Source: Cephalotus follicularis (Eukaryota; Streptophyta; Magnoliopsida; Oxalidales; Cephalotaceae). From it: a DNA stretch of 64,000 bases. The stretch lies in the NCBI GenBank assembly GCA_001972305.1, contig BDDD01002111.1, forward strand, positions 62,001 to 126,000. The letters run 5' to 3'. The notes beneath the pieces are model-generated. The model did no database searches and had not been told where the DNA came from. It saw nothing but the letters and a program-made list of their open reading frames with translations. The number at the start of each line of letters is the position of its first letter. The stretch's first letter is position 1. Shown piece after piece: positions 13,110 to 26,600 of the stretch. Both the position numbers and the translations under genes were made by a program.

Positions 13110-13776
13110 AGTCTACCCATCCGGACTATTCAACACCAATCCTGCTCGACTCTCGAAGATGCAGGATGACCCATCAACCTATAGTTTTCATAACCCCTTC
13201 TCATTTTCAGAGGAGTCCTCTAAGTTCCTAGTCTTGTTAGAAACCTGTGACTGCCCTACTAGTCTGACCGAGTAATCCAACCTACTCCTCGGTCAGGTCT
13301 CAGTCTTCGTGAAGCATAGGATTGTGCTCGGGTCTCCTCCTCCTCCACTCAGTAATCCTCTTCCATTGGATCTTGCTCTGGAAGGTCTTGTTGGGGATTA
13401 TAACTATAATCCCTCGCACTTGAATACTTTGCCCTCAAAGATGTATCAATCTTTGACCGCCTTGGAGGACGCATGACCCTCCTCGATGAGTTTTGCCTAG
13501 CCCCTTGGGGCTGTTGTACTTTTAGGGCTGGCCTGCTCGGTCCAGCTTTATCTTGGGGGGGTGGTCAGCTCGGTCTAGCCTGATTTTGGCTGGCTAAATT
13601 ATTCGCTAGCAACGTTGTAAACCTTCTAATCTCTTGGAGAAGCTGGTTGAATTGCTCCTCAGTGATGGGAGTTTGCCCGGCAACAGGAGCTTGACTTCCA
13701 GCAACTGCTTGACTGCCAGCGGCCGCAGAGTTGGTGATTCTTCTCGGAGGCATGGTTCAAAAACTTTTTGTTTTGT
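13110..13776 (-). pseudogene. Tat1 gag N-terminus and deletion junction
   Basis: A minus-strand gag start at 13753 (MPPRRITNSAAAG) runs to 13565 and includes a Gln-rich segment FNQLLQEIRRFTTLLANN. Tat2 gag starts with a similar MPPRK. Beyond it the sequence is broken gag spacer, then passes straight into the second RNase H at 13109. About 4 kb of gag, protease, reverse transcriptase and RNase H seen in Tat2 is absent. Confidence 0.7.
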
Positions 13777-13794
13777 TTCCCACAGACGACGTCA
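13777..13794 (-). promoter_or_regulatory. Tat1 primer-binding site (degenerate)
   Basis: Two bases inside the 5' LTR, the minus strand reads TGACGTCGTCTGTGGGAA. In Tat2 the same site reads TGGCGCCGTCTGTGGGAA, whose first nine bases fit the 3' end of plant tRNA-Asp. Two CpG/GpC changes have damaged the Tat1 copy. Confidence 0.7.
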
Positions 13795-13796
13795 AC

Positions 13797-14296
13797 TGTT
13801 GATGTCGAAATCAACAACACAATAGTCCCCTACGTGTAGAGGTTTGATTTTTAGAGGAAAACGCGTTAACCGCTTCGAGGATGATGTTGATATGGTGTTT
13901 TATGATCCTCCCTGCACACAAGAAGCAAACTAAACGAAGGTCCAGGAGGTTTACTCCTGGAGACACTTCGATGCTTAAGTAAGATAGTGACATAGAATAT
14001 ACAATAAAGTAGTTTTAGTCTACAATTGACCGATATGCGTAAAGTGTTTCTTTGGGTATTTATAGCACTACCTAGTTGTAACTGTTTTTGCTTGCATTAC
14101 AGAGATGATTATGAGCTCTTAAGAATCGACCGAGAATCTCGTCCGTTCTCTTATTTGGCCTTGTGGAATTGTCTTGTGCTTTATTATTGTAGATTTAAAC
14201 TGTTTGGCCACGTAGCTGTAAATCCAGAGTATACATAACTGTAATTTCAGAGGATACGTGATAATGTCTTATTTGAATAGAAATTTTCCTATATCA
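13797..14296 (-). repeat. Tat1 5' LTR (right copy)
   Basis: 500 bp, TGTTGATGTCG...CTATATCA on plus. It is the partner of 6955-7453. Confidence 0.88.
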
Positions 14297-15273
14297 ATAG
14301 TTGTTAACAAGAATATAATAATTAATATGTCTCCCTAAACCTCAATAAAAAACTGAATTGTATTTTATTAAAAAAAACAAAAACAAAATAGAAAAAATTG
14401 GATATGTGTATATGCTCATATCCAATTAAGAGTGACAAATTTTGAATTTTTTCATTATTTTTTTATCATACATAATTATTATTGGATTCTCAAAATTTAA
14501 AATAATAAGCCTTATCCAAAAAACAAATTTAAAATAATAAGTAATGCCACTTTTTCCAATAAAATATGATTAATAAAACAAAATGGAGGTTGCCTCCGTA
14601 ACCAAACAGGAAGGGTAATTTTAGGTCTTATTCCGGATTAGGGTTAACTCCTCCACCATCTCAGATTTTGTTTAAGGCGCCAAACTCTGCAACTCTCTCT
14701 CTCTCTCTCGCGTCAATTCTCAAACGGGTGCTGTTCTATATATCTTCTCTCTCTGTCTCTCTCTCTCTCAATAAACTACATAAACATATGAATTTATGTT
14801 ATATACAAAGACGGACACTCTGCCTATTTTTTCCTTTTGGGTTTTGAATTCTGCATGGACTCTGTTTCACAGTACTATAAATTGAGAGCAATTGTCCAAT
14901 TAAGTTATGCATTGAATTATAATTTTGAGACCCATCTTAGTTTTATTGATATTGATCTGATTTTTGTTAGTTATTCTCTTCAATTATGTTAAATATTTGG
15001 GCTACAGGAGAATTTTGAATTTTAATGCATTGTACGTTCAGTTATTGTGCTTAATTGAATCCAATTCTTAAACCCCATTTAAGTTCAATGCTCTTGAAGC
15101 TGAACTTTTTTGCTTGCAGTTATAAGGGTCTCTCTCTGTGTATGTTTATCTGATTGTAATTCTTGAAATTGGAGGGATAGTTAATAAAAAGGGTTATTCG
15201 TTTTTCAAGCAGTGATGATTATGTAAAAATCTGTGGTTCATTACTGGGTTTTTCCTGAATTCTGGAGGGAAGA
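14297..15273 (+). promoter_or_regulatory. Upstream region and 5' UTR of the Myb/SANT gene
   Basis: AT-rich to about 14580, then the presumed promoter and 5' UTR. (CT)n tracts at 14693-14709 and 14745-14769 are typical of plant core promoters and leaders. A possible leader-intron acceptor, TTTTGCTTGCAG, ends at 15119. Tat1 ends about 975 bp before the start codon, so it may contribute distal promoter sequence. Confidence 0.5.
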
Positions 15274-18200
15274 ATGGAAATCCAACTATCTAGTAATGAT
15301 CGTTCGAGGACATATTGGACGCCAACAATGGAGAGGTATTTTGTAGATTTAATGTTAGAGCAGATGCACAGAGGGAACCGGGTTGGTCATACCTTCAACA
15401 AGCAGGCTTGGACAGATATGCTCGTCATGTTCAACGCGAAATTTGGATCTCAGTACGACAAAGATGCCTTGAAAAGCCGTTATACCAGTTTATGGAAACA
15501 ATTTAATGACGTAAAGTATATTCTCTGTCAGAGTGGGTTTTCTTGGGATGAAACTCAACAAATGGTGGTTGCGGAGGACCATGTTTGGAATGCTTATATC
15601 AAGGTGCATGCATCACATCTCTGTTTTTCATGTTGATGAATGTATATAAGCCATAAAAGTGAGAAATAACAAAAAAAAAAATTACATGCAGGCTCACCCC
15701 GTTATACGACCCTACAAGACAAAGGCAGTGCTGAATTTTAATGATTTGTGCTTGATATTTGCATATACGAATGCAGATGGAAGATACAGTCGATCAAGTC
15801 ATGATGTAGACTTTGATGATGAAGTCCAGGGAATAAATATTGGTGTCAACTCTTTTCTTCTCTGAGTGATATTTTTGCTCATGTTACTTTTTGCAGATAT
15901 CCTTGTTAGTGCCAAAAGCTCAAACTCTCAGATAAGTGCTTCTAGTTATATATGTTTCTATATTTGTAGGTGATGGACTAAGCAACCTTGTCCCTTCAAG
16001 TAATGAGCGCCCGAAGACAGAGTGGACACCAGCCATGGACCAATATTTCATTGAACTTTTGCTGGATCAATTAGGAAGAGGCAACAGGATTAGTAATACA
16101 TTCAACAAGCAAGCATGGACAGACATGCTGTTCTTCTTCAATGCAAAATTTGGTCCTCAACATGGTAAACGGGTTTTAAGACATCGATACAAGAAATTGT
16201 CAAAGTACTGTAATGATGTGGGGGTTATTCTGAAACAAATTGGCTTTTACTGGGATGATGCACAACAAATGATTGCAGCTAATGATAATGTTTGGGATGA
16301 CTATGTCAAGGTACGAGGTCCTGAATATTTTTGCACTTTTACTTTACTTTTTTTTTAAAATATATTTATTTTGACTTGCGTTTAGCGCAGGCCCACCCAC
16401 ATGCGCGAACATACCGATCGAAAACCTTGCCAAACTACAACGATTTGGTCCTAATTTTTGGTAATGCGGTTGATGAAGGATTTGACACTTGTTTGCCTCT
16501 GGACAAAGACCTTGAAGATGACAATTCAGAAATAAAATCTGGTGAGTTAATATATTGTAACATTAGGCTGAGGTTACTTTAACTCCACTATTTGCATCAT
16601 GTAGTTGTTTTTTTTTTGTATTGAATCTGCTTCATCCCTTACTTCTAATCCTTAAATCCAAAATCTAATTCAACCTCTTGCCCAGAGTCTGATGGAGGAC
16701 TTACTTGGAGAATACAAAAAAATAGGGATTGCTAAATTTAACTCTCTGTGTCCTAGTTTAATTGTCCTTAATTTCATTATTAAGCACAACCTTTTGAATA
16801 TGTTAATATTCCTGTCACGTGTGTGGATTATATATTCACATTTTGTAGGTTTATTTGGAAAGTAGAATATTTGACCTTTAATCTAAATGCATTGGATAAA
16901 ATCTTCTTAAAAATCACGTCTGTCAAAAACGACAATAGTATTGAGACAGGACGAGTGGGGGAAATTGCCTCAACTCAACTTTTGGAGGAAAAAAAAAACA
17001 TCTATTATACAATTTTTTTAAAAGTATTTGTTCCTAATGAAATTTATGTTTCACATCAGCGTTTGACCTTCTAAGAACTTTTAAGAGACAGTTTCAAGTT
17101 TATGGACAGTGGGCCTGTGGGACGGGCTATAGCTCTTTGACACAAAATACCAGCGGTACTCAGATCACTAAAATTAGCACTAAAGAAAGAATAACTCTGT
17201 AGTCTATTATACTCCTTGATACTGCTACCACTATATTGTAATATTTTTATTCGAATTAGTAGCAATAATAGCTTTAACACTTGTCTTTGAATAAAAAAAA
17301 AGTTCTTTACGTTAAAGAAAAAAATGTGTTAAGAGTTCTTTGCTAACAAAGTCTTGTCAGAGACCAAAACAAAGACATCTTTGATGTCATAGAGAATAAG
17401 AAGATTATCCATAGTTTTCAAAACACGGAGACTCATGGAAGACAACTATATAAAATTATAAATATTGTTTATTTCTATGTTTAGGTATGTTTTTAGAATG
17501 ACATTTTTTTTTTCTGTTTGTTGTTGATGCCATCATTTTAATAAGAAATTACTCTTATGAGAAAAAATTTATATGGTATAGTTGATTTAAATTTTCTAAG
17601 TTACTAAACGATTATATTTGTATTTATTTATTTGCTCCCACTGAATAAAAATTTTGGGTCCACCCTTGTTGAGACAAAGGGAATATATGCTTTTGTAGAA
17701 AGTTGTTTGCTGTCCAGTTTCCCTATCAAATATGAATTCCATTTAAATCATGGAGAATCTTTCCATTTTTTAACCTATGAAATTACTAGCCATGATGTCA
17801 TAACATCTCTCATGAATTCATTACTCCATTAATTTTGATATTTATATTTCCTACTTTATTTGTTGACCGATGACAATACTTTAGTTATGAAACTAAACAC
17901 TGATGTTCTTTTGTGACAGATTGTGATTGTGCTAGCAAAATTCAAATTTGAGACTCCGATATATTTTGATTAATAATATGTCTTCATAACAACGGGTTTT
18001 TTTTTAACGATGAAGGAAAGGGAAGACGATCTCTTTCTGGTAGCGATCGTACAAGAACGTACTGGACACCACCAATGGATCGTTATTTCATTAACTTATT
18101 GCTAGATCAGGTGGATAAAGGAAATAAAGTTGGGCAGACATTCCTAACCCAGGCTTGGATGGACATGGTTACATCATTCAATGCTAAATTTCGATCTCAC

Positions 18201-20028
18201 TATGACAAAGATGTTTTGAAGAATCGGTACAAACATTTGAGGAGGCACTACAATGAGATAAGGACTCTTCTTGCGCATAGTCAGTTTCAATGGGATGAAA
18301 CACGACAAATGGTAACAGCTGAAGACAGTGTTTGGGATTCTTATATAGAGGTGGCTATCTCTCTTCTCCTATTGACACCAATGTTTTAGTTTTGTTGCTT
18401 AAGTGAAATGCATGCAGGAGCACCCCGATGCGAGATCGTATAGAGTTAAAACTGTACCAAGCTATCACAAATTGTGTGTGATATTTGGAGAAGAAAGTTC
18501 CGATAGAAGATTCAACCGTTTGTCTTTTGATGCAGACCCCACAGGTGAAATACCTGTATTGATGACTGGTATGGATCTGTTGTTACTAGAGATAATTTGA
18601 TCGATTTGCTTAAATGTATGGACCAAAATATTATCCTTGACATAAATTTTGTAAGATAATTGGGGATGCTGTTGCCTTTTTGCTCGAGTTAGAATTCCTT
18701 TTACATAAGACACATGAAAGCCAAGTCCTCACCACAAACTGATGACATCTAAAAAGAAAGAAAGCGAAAAAAAAAAAAAAAAACCTTCTTATTTGTTTTG
18801 GTAAAACAGATGAGGGCCATGAATGGTGTTGAGTACTGAAATAATACTATATCCTATATGTTTTGAAATAGGAAAAAGAGAAACCATGCTATCAGGAGGA
18901 AATGATAGTCTTTTTTTTCATTGTTTATTTTTAAACACTCATTTATGCACAGTTTTATTTATCCATGGTTTTTTTAATATGCAGGTGAGCATAATAATGA
19001 ATATTCCGCAGCCAGTACAGATCCATCAAGGATTGATTGGGCACACTCAATGGACCGTCATATAATTGACATTATGTTAGAGCAGGTGAATGGAGGGAAG
19101 AAGATTGATGACACATTCAATGAGAAAGTATGGAATCACATTCTTGAAGGACTTAATGAAAAATTTGGCCTTCGGTGTGACAAAGAGGCTTTAGAGAAAC
19201 TGTATATATGCTTGATGAAACAGCATGATGACATCGGCAATCTACTTGATCATGGTGGGTTCATGTGGGATGAAACAAAACAAATGATTCAGGCAGAAAA
19301 TGACGTCTGGGAAGCTTATATTAAGGTGTGTCCATCATTATTTTATTTCATCTTACGACACCTAGTTCATAAAAGCAAGTGAACCAGTGATGTTTGCTAC
19401 TTTTATAATATTCATGTTGCTGCTTCTTGACTGCAAATATAGGGTGCCGGATCTTGGTCAAGTATACTATTAATTTTTATCCTATCACTTACAAGTTGTT
19501 TATTTATGATATACTATACAGAAGAAACCAGATGCCATCTCATACAGAGACAGAGTCCTTTCCAGTTACAGTGACTTGTGCAAGATTTTTGGAAAAGACA
19601 AATCTGATGGAATCCTCAATGGTCAGGAGATGGGAACAGAAACTGATTGTACTGTCCAGGAAGCACAGGCTGTGGGATTATATGAACACCTACAGTCTCC
19701 AGCTGGAAATATTCAATTATCTGATCAACATAGAAAGCGGCCAACTGCAGTGCTATCTAACTTGGGCCGTTCTAGCAAAGCACAGAAAACTGGGCAGGAA
19801 TTGCGAAAAGCTCTTTCTGGTGCGGTCACATTATTGAGTAAGAAACAGAAGAACCATAAAACAATAGAAAATGCAGTTGATGTACTTCGAGGAATTCCAG
19901 ACATGGATGATGAGCTATTGTTGGGTGCTTGTGAGCTTTTAGAAGACGAGAGGAAAGCTAAGACATTTTTGGCATTGGGCACAACACTGCGGAAGAAGTG
20001 GCTATTAAGAAAGCTTCGTCCCCAGTAG
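15274..20028 (+). CDS. Protein with four Myb/SANT-like DNA-binding repeats (L10-interacting-MYB-like family)
   Basis: Nuclear DNA-binding protein candidate. Nine exons fit: 15274-15603, 15692-15842, 15897-15935, 15970-16310, 16391-16541, 18016-18350, 18418-18544, 18985-19325, 19522-20028. They total 773 codons plus stop, with all phases matching. Four tandem copies of the plant Myb/SANT-like domain (Myb_DNA-bind_3 type) are present. Each has a WTPxMxxYFxxLxLxQ opening, a FN..AW..M...FNAKFG core and a W(D/E).(T/A).QM...(N/D).VW..Y.K end, followed by a short HPxxxxYRxKxxPxYxxLxxIFG tail. Repeat 4 is the most diverged: its opening reads WAHSMDRHIIDIMLEQ. The C-terminus (exon 9) is a Lys-rich segment with a helical end containing LRGIPDMDDELLLGACELLED, a known tail of this family. 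The 39-nt exon 3 is the least certain part. I recall Arabidopsis At2g24960 as a four-repeat protein of near-equal length. No stops were seen. Confidence 0.87.
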
Positions 20029-20697
20029 TTGCTTGTAAAAAGAATTAGGTCATACAAGAAAAGCATGTTTAATCAGGTTTGCAAATTTTGGATAGATTGT
20101 TACTGCAGTAATAGTTATGAGAGAACCCTTAGATGATAACTTTTTTTTTTTTCCTCATTTGAAGTTGAATAGTTGTTTATAATTAAAGTTAAAAGAAACC
20201 AATGTGATTCATGGATTTGTGTTTCCCGCAAATGAAAATATAGAGGGAGATGGATCTTTGCACTAGTTTGTTTTCACTGGAAACTACATAAAGAACCCAT
20301 GAGCATTGCCCAAAGGTGTAGGATATCTGAGCATGTCACAACACAATGCAGTACAACTGTTGAAATCACAATACTTGGCTACTAATCAAAATAATTTGAA
20401 CCCCGAAGACAATCAATAATTGGAAATATTATAATGTTAAAATCATAATACATGACTACAACTGGTTTAACAAAGCACCAGAAGTCCCTTACAGGTGGGG
20501 ACTGAAGATACAAGAAGATTTTCTTCACAGCATTTGATAAAAAAATTGATGGCAGATGCTCTAATCCAACATAAAATGGAGCAATCTCTTCATCTCTGAT
20601 CATCCCATCCTTAAACAAAAGAAGCAAGCTCTGACTAACCCGTCCGTTAATTTTAGATGAAGCCCCAATATTCCAGAGTAGGTGACACATGCTGCAA
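20029..20697. other. Convergent intergenic gap with two 3' UTRs
   Basis: The Myb/SANT gene (+) and the SR140/RRC1 gene (-) end towards each other 669 bp apart. Both 3' UTRs and poly(A) sites must lie here and could overlap. A minus ORF at 20382-20690 begins just after the SR140 stop and has no family resemblance, so it is treated as UTR. Confidence 0.65.
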
Positions 20698-23600
20698 TTA
20701 TTTCATCCGTCTCCTCCTATCCCTGTCTCTCTCTCTGCCTCTTTCCCTGTCATGATCATCCCCATCTCTGCTTCCACTCTTTTCACGACGGTCCCTCCCC
20801 TTCTCAGTTTCCAAATCATGAGCTCTATCCCGGTCCCTCAGCCTTTCCCTGTCTCTCTCTGAATCATTTTCTCTGTCCCTGTTTGATGATTTCCGTTGTG
20901 GGCTTTGACTTCCACTCAGGCTGCGGTGTCGCTTTCTTGAAGAATCACGGGCATCATTCCGTCTGTCCCTCCTCTCCGAGGATGCTCTCTCTGCAGTTTC
21001 AAAGAAAAGGGGGGGAAACTTGTATGCATAAATCCAAAGCATTATGACATACAAACCACCAGACAAATGGAAGCTTCTTCCAGTAATAAATGGAAGACCA
21101 AGTACTTGTAGGGAAGAAGAAAAAAGGGGCAAGAACACTGAGAATTGTTACATTAAGATTTTGCAATATAAAAATTGCTGCATTCAGAAAGAGAAAATTA
21201 AGGAAGCAAGGAAGAGAATATTAAGGAAGCAATACTAATTCATAATAAAAACTAATTTCCCAGATTCAGCCAACCCGCTATAGTTATATAGCATGACAGG
21301 CCCCATAGCAGATTCATTAAGAATCGACAGACTTTCAACTGCAACATGGGAAACACTTCTCTTAGCATGTCAGCTATAATAAAGGAGCTATTTCGGGGTT
21401 AAGGACATGAGGATGGGTTCCATAGGAATGGGGCTTTCAGTCTGTTGCTAAGCGGTAGGTAGACGTTGTTAGTCGATAGTACAGTTCAACTCAATGTTCG
21501 AAAACAAACAGATAGGAACTCGTTCGGATGAGACAATACACCACTCTCCTTTGACCAAACAATATTCTAAGTGGAACTGCTATGAATGGAATGTTATTCG
21601 AGCCGTTTCTAAGGCATCTCGCGAGGAGATGACTGATGGTGTAGCAACAATCCAGCTCAAGGCCTTAAAAGCTCCTTTATCAAACCGTCCCCTTCATATA
21701 ATAATAAGGTAAGCATACTATATACTCGATGTTACTCTGTATGAATGAGGAATTTAGGCTTAGTCCTCCAGCTACTAGATACTATATTAAAATAAAATAT
21801 GTTCATCTATAGGAATAATTCATTTTGGCTTGATCCTCCCAAGAAAAGTACTTATCCTTCTTTAGTGGATTGCGAGTCTTGTATAGCATGAGTAGCCTTC
21901 CTCTAAGAGGTTGTTGTGTAACAAGTGCATAATGCCCGCTGGAACGTCCATGTATTTTATCAACTTGATGAACTTTGAAAAATGTGAAATATGCATATAC
22001 AACATGAGAAGATATAAACATGGGTAAGGAGAGTTACAAACTGGAATAGGATAAGGTAGAATAGTGTCATTGTAAGTGATTTCAGAAACATTGAGAAAAT
22101 TTTCAGAAAATCTACTTATTATTCATAGCATTGTTAAATATGCAAAAAAGAAATCCGGAAAACAATAAAACCAGTATTAAAAGTGAGACATTAATCAATC
22201 TAAAAATATCTAGGTTGCTTGCGAAATAAGCACTTACTATTCCCTGAGACATCTTCATTAGATTCTGATAAACCATATTCAGACTGTAGCCGCTTCCGAT
22301 GGATTGCAACTTTTCTCTCAATTTCCTCGGAATTTTTTATGCCACGCTCCTCAAGAGATTCACGATATTCTATTAAAGCAACTTCAAGTCGTCTCAACTT
22401 TTGTCTGTGATAACATAGGCACACACGAACATTACGTACACAACACAGCTCCATATACAGAGGGTGAATGGACAAAACAATTGTATTTCACTTCCCTTAA
22501 AGGAAAGATTATTTAGCATATAAAAGAATACTAGAAACTTGGTGGAATCTCATAGTTGAAAATTTAGGCTCCTTTTAATACTACCTAAACAGAAATAAAA
22601 TGCTTCATTATAGTAAAGCATCTTGAAGCTGCCACCTAAAGAAAGGGCACCAAGACAGCTGGTAGCCACAGTAGTATGATACCTTTGCTCTTCATTTATT
22701 CCACTGTCAGGTTGAGCTGGAATACTTGCATCGCTTGCAAACTCCAAGTCATCAGCCTTACTAGGACCATTACCATTCTCACTTCCAGAAGATGAGTAGC
22801 TTAACCCTAGACCTCTAGCACTTCTCTTTTGTTCATCGTCACTTTCATCGTCCCGAGCCCATTTAGAGGCCGGCAAGACTGGATCACCTTTCTCTTTTTT
22901 TGTGAAGGCTTTTAGTTCGGGGTGCGGAATGGGAATGGTTGTTGCCAAGGGGGCAGGACCTCTGCCTTGTGACAGCATCTCATCATCCTCAAAATGATTC
23001 ACCCCTGACAGTCCCACTGGCTCTGAGTTCACATTCATGTCTCTCTGATCACTTGAATATCTAACTAAACTAGAATGGCTATGAGCCAATTTCAAGTCAC
23101 CATCTAATTCATAACCCCTCTGCTTTTCTGCCTCTTCCAGACTCAGCAATCGTGCAACCATCATATCTCTACCACCAACAAGAGACAATCCATTATGCCT
23201 GCAACGTCTTTCTAGCTCAGCAAGGGGAAGGTTCATTAGCTCTCTCATAGCTGCTCCTTTACCCATTGCCAGTGCTGCATCTTGATTGGCCTTGACCCCA
23301 TTCACTGTATCTTCCGAAGTAGCCTTCTTTTCTACTTCAGGTACATCACCACATATAGAATGGAAAGGAATCACACCTGAGTTCCCAGATCGAAGAAATG
23401 TTGCTCGTAATCCATTCACATATGCATCAGAAAAAAGAAACCAGTCTGACCATACTTGCAGTACTTTCAGTACTCGTTCCTCCAGAAGCGAATAAAGATA
23501 ATACTTAAGTCAGCAGCAGAACAAGTCAACCAAAGTTGTAAGAAAAAAATAAAAAAATCCATTTACACCTTACCTTAAGGGCTTCAGCAGTGATCCTTCC

Positions 23601-26600
23601 AGTTACACTGCAATACAAGTCATTAAAGCTCTCCATTATGTTAGGTAATGTCGCTTCAAATTTGGTGCGATATGCGGATGCATTTTTTACGGGAGCACTG
23701 CTGTTATGAAGAATGTCAGACACAAGCATGAGCCGTGCAACTTTAGTTGGAATAGGCGTTTCCTTAAGTGTCAAAGATTCTGTCAGAACTTCAACTACCT
23801 GTGATAAAAAAGAAATCATAAGCAAAGGTCAGCGAGTACGAAAACAATTTAAAGTCTATAAAGACCATACAAAAGAAATCATAAGCAAAGGTCAGTCGAG
23901 TACGAAAACAATTTAAAGTCTGTAAAGACCAACCTGAAACTAATGCATTTTTACGATTTTTTTCATTATAAATTTTAGCTTGTTTTTTTCTCTACATAAT
24001 AGATCTCAGTTTATAATTGTGAAAGTTCAATATCTCTATAGTCGCATCATTTCCCGATGCAAAAAGTCAGCCAAACAATGACTGATGGAATAAATTGGAT
24101 TGATGCACAATTCGAAACTAACACCAACCAAAAATATCAAGAAGCCAAGCCAAGCTTCATCTTTTGCAGTTTTGAAGTAAAGGGAAAAATCACAAAGCAA
24201 GAAATCCTTGGGAAAAAAAATTAATACATGCAAGAGGCACCATTACCTCTCCTGCAGCATCAGCGTTGTCCAAGGCAAAACCCATGGCGTCCTTTATCTG
24301 ACTCCGCTCTAATGTCAAAGCACGCAGCATGTCCTCAAATTCGTCTCTCTGAGGGTCCGTCAGTGTTCGTTCCGGTTCCAAGCGCTGCCCAAAAAAAAAA
24401 ACAAATCAGTAAGAAACTGCAATTCAAAAGTAGACAATGCGAATATAATATATTAAAGCAGACAGAAATTCCAAAATGGCACTAGTACCCTGCTTCTTCC
24501 TGCAGCATATGTAGTACCAGACTCCTTTTCATGCTCTGGACTTTTAACTATTGGCAGAGGTGGTGGCACCCATCTGGAAAACCAAAATACCATAGAGATC
24601 ACAGTCTAGTACAACTTATACATAAATTGGAAAGAACCTTCAATACTAAACTTGGCTCAGAAGTCACTTAAAAAAATAAAACAATAAATAGTGGGCTTCC
24701 ATTACCTTCCACTTCCTGTTATCATAATAAAAGGTTCTGTTCGCCACCTTTGAAGAGTATCACCCTGGAATTTCAAAAACAAAATAAAAAAAATTACATC
24801 AACTTTTATATTAATGAGTATGTTTTTTTTAAAATAAAAATAAAAGTTAGAAGTAATGTAACACATAAAAAGCTTGACTGCTTTAGACAAAAATTCAATT
24901 AAAATCCAAGATAGATGCCTTCTTATAACAAAAAAAAATCTTCAGAAATGCTGAAAATTTCACGACGAGTTTGAAGGTATGCAAGGTGTGTCCATATATG
25001 GACACAATAAGATATACCTGAGCAAAAGAGTAGAGCCTCCAAACATAGTATGTGTGTTCCTTCGAGCCAAGCTCAAACAAGAAGTTGAAAAGAGGATTCC
25101 CACGACCCCTCTCCATAATAGCTTGTTCAAAAGCACATCCTCCATCCAGAACATACAAAGCCATCGTATCAATTACATGGTGGAGATGATCCTCATCAGG
25201 TGGAACAACCATTATATCAGGAATGTTTGGAGTAAGAACCTAGGCACCCAAAATCAAGTCATCAACAAAAATATGCAAAGTAAAACAACAAAATTAAATC
25301 TGTTCGGGTAAATGAAAGTATCAAAGCATGGTTTTGAAACACAAACACCATCATTAATGTACACAAATTTTATGACAAAACCAGGATACGTGACCAAAGT
25401 AGCAAAAACTCTAGCCAAACTGGCAGACCATAAAGTCAGTCAACCCAACATCCTTGATTTGTGTCACATCAGAAAAGGCCACTTAGGAAATTACTATCAG
25501 GCACACAGCCAAAAAAAAAGACAGAATGAAAGAACTTGAACCAGTTCACTAAAAATTACAAAGCCAGTTTCACCTGACGGCATGGATTGGGTGGGCAGAA
25601 GGATTTCTCTTTTTTTTTTTTTTTTTTTTTTGTAAACAAAAATTAGAAGTAATGTGAAGATTCATGCATCACAATCTATATAACCTGTGAGGATCAATCA
25701 TATTCCAAACTCAGAAGGAAGCCACAATACGATATACCGAACAATAAAAATCCAGTTTCCAAGTCTGACCATGCAATCCAGACAAGGCATAGGGCTAAAA
25801 GAACCACTGACAAGCTGCCAGCTTCAATTTCCTTAACTTACCAACTCAGAATTTTGATTTGGAACAGATGTGACTGGCGGGCCTGATGGACCAGACAAGA
25901 TTACAGTAGCACCCTGTAGACAAAAATATATGTTCAACAATAGATATAAAATAAAAGCGCTAAAGCAATAGAAAAATGAGCTTCAATGTCCATATTGAAG
26001 CAACAAACCTCCTTACTCCTGATGGCCATATGTCCTGGTGGGGGAGCAGGTAATGCTTGTGATGGTAGAGCAACAGATTTACCCCATCCAATCTTTAATT
26101 CATACTCATAAACAACCACTCCTGTGACATAAAACAATTCCGTTAAATCCTTTGATCTACTTGGTGATAATACTTAACAAATCACACTCCAAAAGGGTAA
26201 GGTGGACTCCGGTCCCTCCTCCTAAAGGACGTGTTGATACTTGGTAAATCGTAAACAAACTCATGTATCTTTAAAATACACTTGGAGAATTAATGCCAGT
26301 AATGGAAAAAATCCAATTAAAAATTGGAATGCCATTTCTAGAATCTCACTGGGACCCGAACGGTCATAACATACTAGAAAGGAACCCAATGGCTCTAGAC
26401 TCCTCTGATTTAAATCTAAAGCAAGGCAGCTAAATAGCATTGGGATGCAACAATCTTTTAATGCAGGAAATTCTTAAATATCTTAAGAACGAAAAGGCCA
26501 CAAAGAACAACCTTGCATCTCGTCCTTTGCAGCCTGTCCATCAACTCTATTCATGAAAGCTACAAAGCCACAATTTCTTTGCCGTCTTCTCTCCTCTTCT

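Larger units (their letters stand above)
6955..14296 (-). mobile_element. Tat1: Ty3/gypsy Tat-type LTR retrotransposon, internally deleted
   Basis: Two about 500-bp direct repeats, 6955-7453 and 13797-14296, each starting TGTTGAT and ending ATATCA, bound a 7.3-kb element. It lies on the minus strand: the gag start, primer-binding site and pol remnants read right to left. Present are a gag N-terminus, a second RNase H domain and integrase pieces. The rest of gag, protease, reverse transcriptase and first RNase H are missing compared with Tat2. An antisense gene lies on the plus strand. The 5-bp flanks are ATAAC on the left and ATAGT on the right; they could be a decayed target duplication but do not match cleanly. 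The second RNase H plus the extra antisense ORF place it in the Tat lineage. Confidence 0.9.

Noticed and set aside
20382-20690. 102-codon minus ORF right after the SR140 stop codon
   Set aside because: It lies in the expected SR140 3' UTR, has no family features, and SR140 already ends with its conserved RD tail.
20698-21047. 121-codon plus ORF opposite the SR140 last exon
   Set aside because: Ser/Cys/His-rich translation is the mirror of the Arg/Asp repeat codons.
21494-21712. 72-codon plus ORF in the SR140 intron as a gene or exon
   Set aside because: No known domain, wrong strand for the host gene, and within a probable organelle-derived insert.
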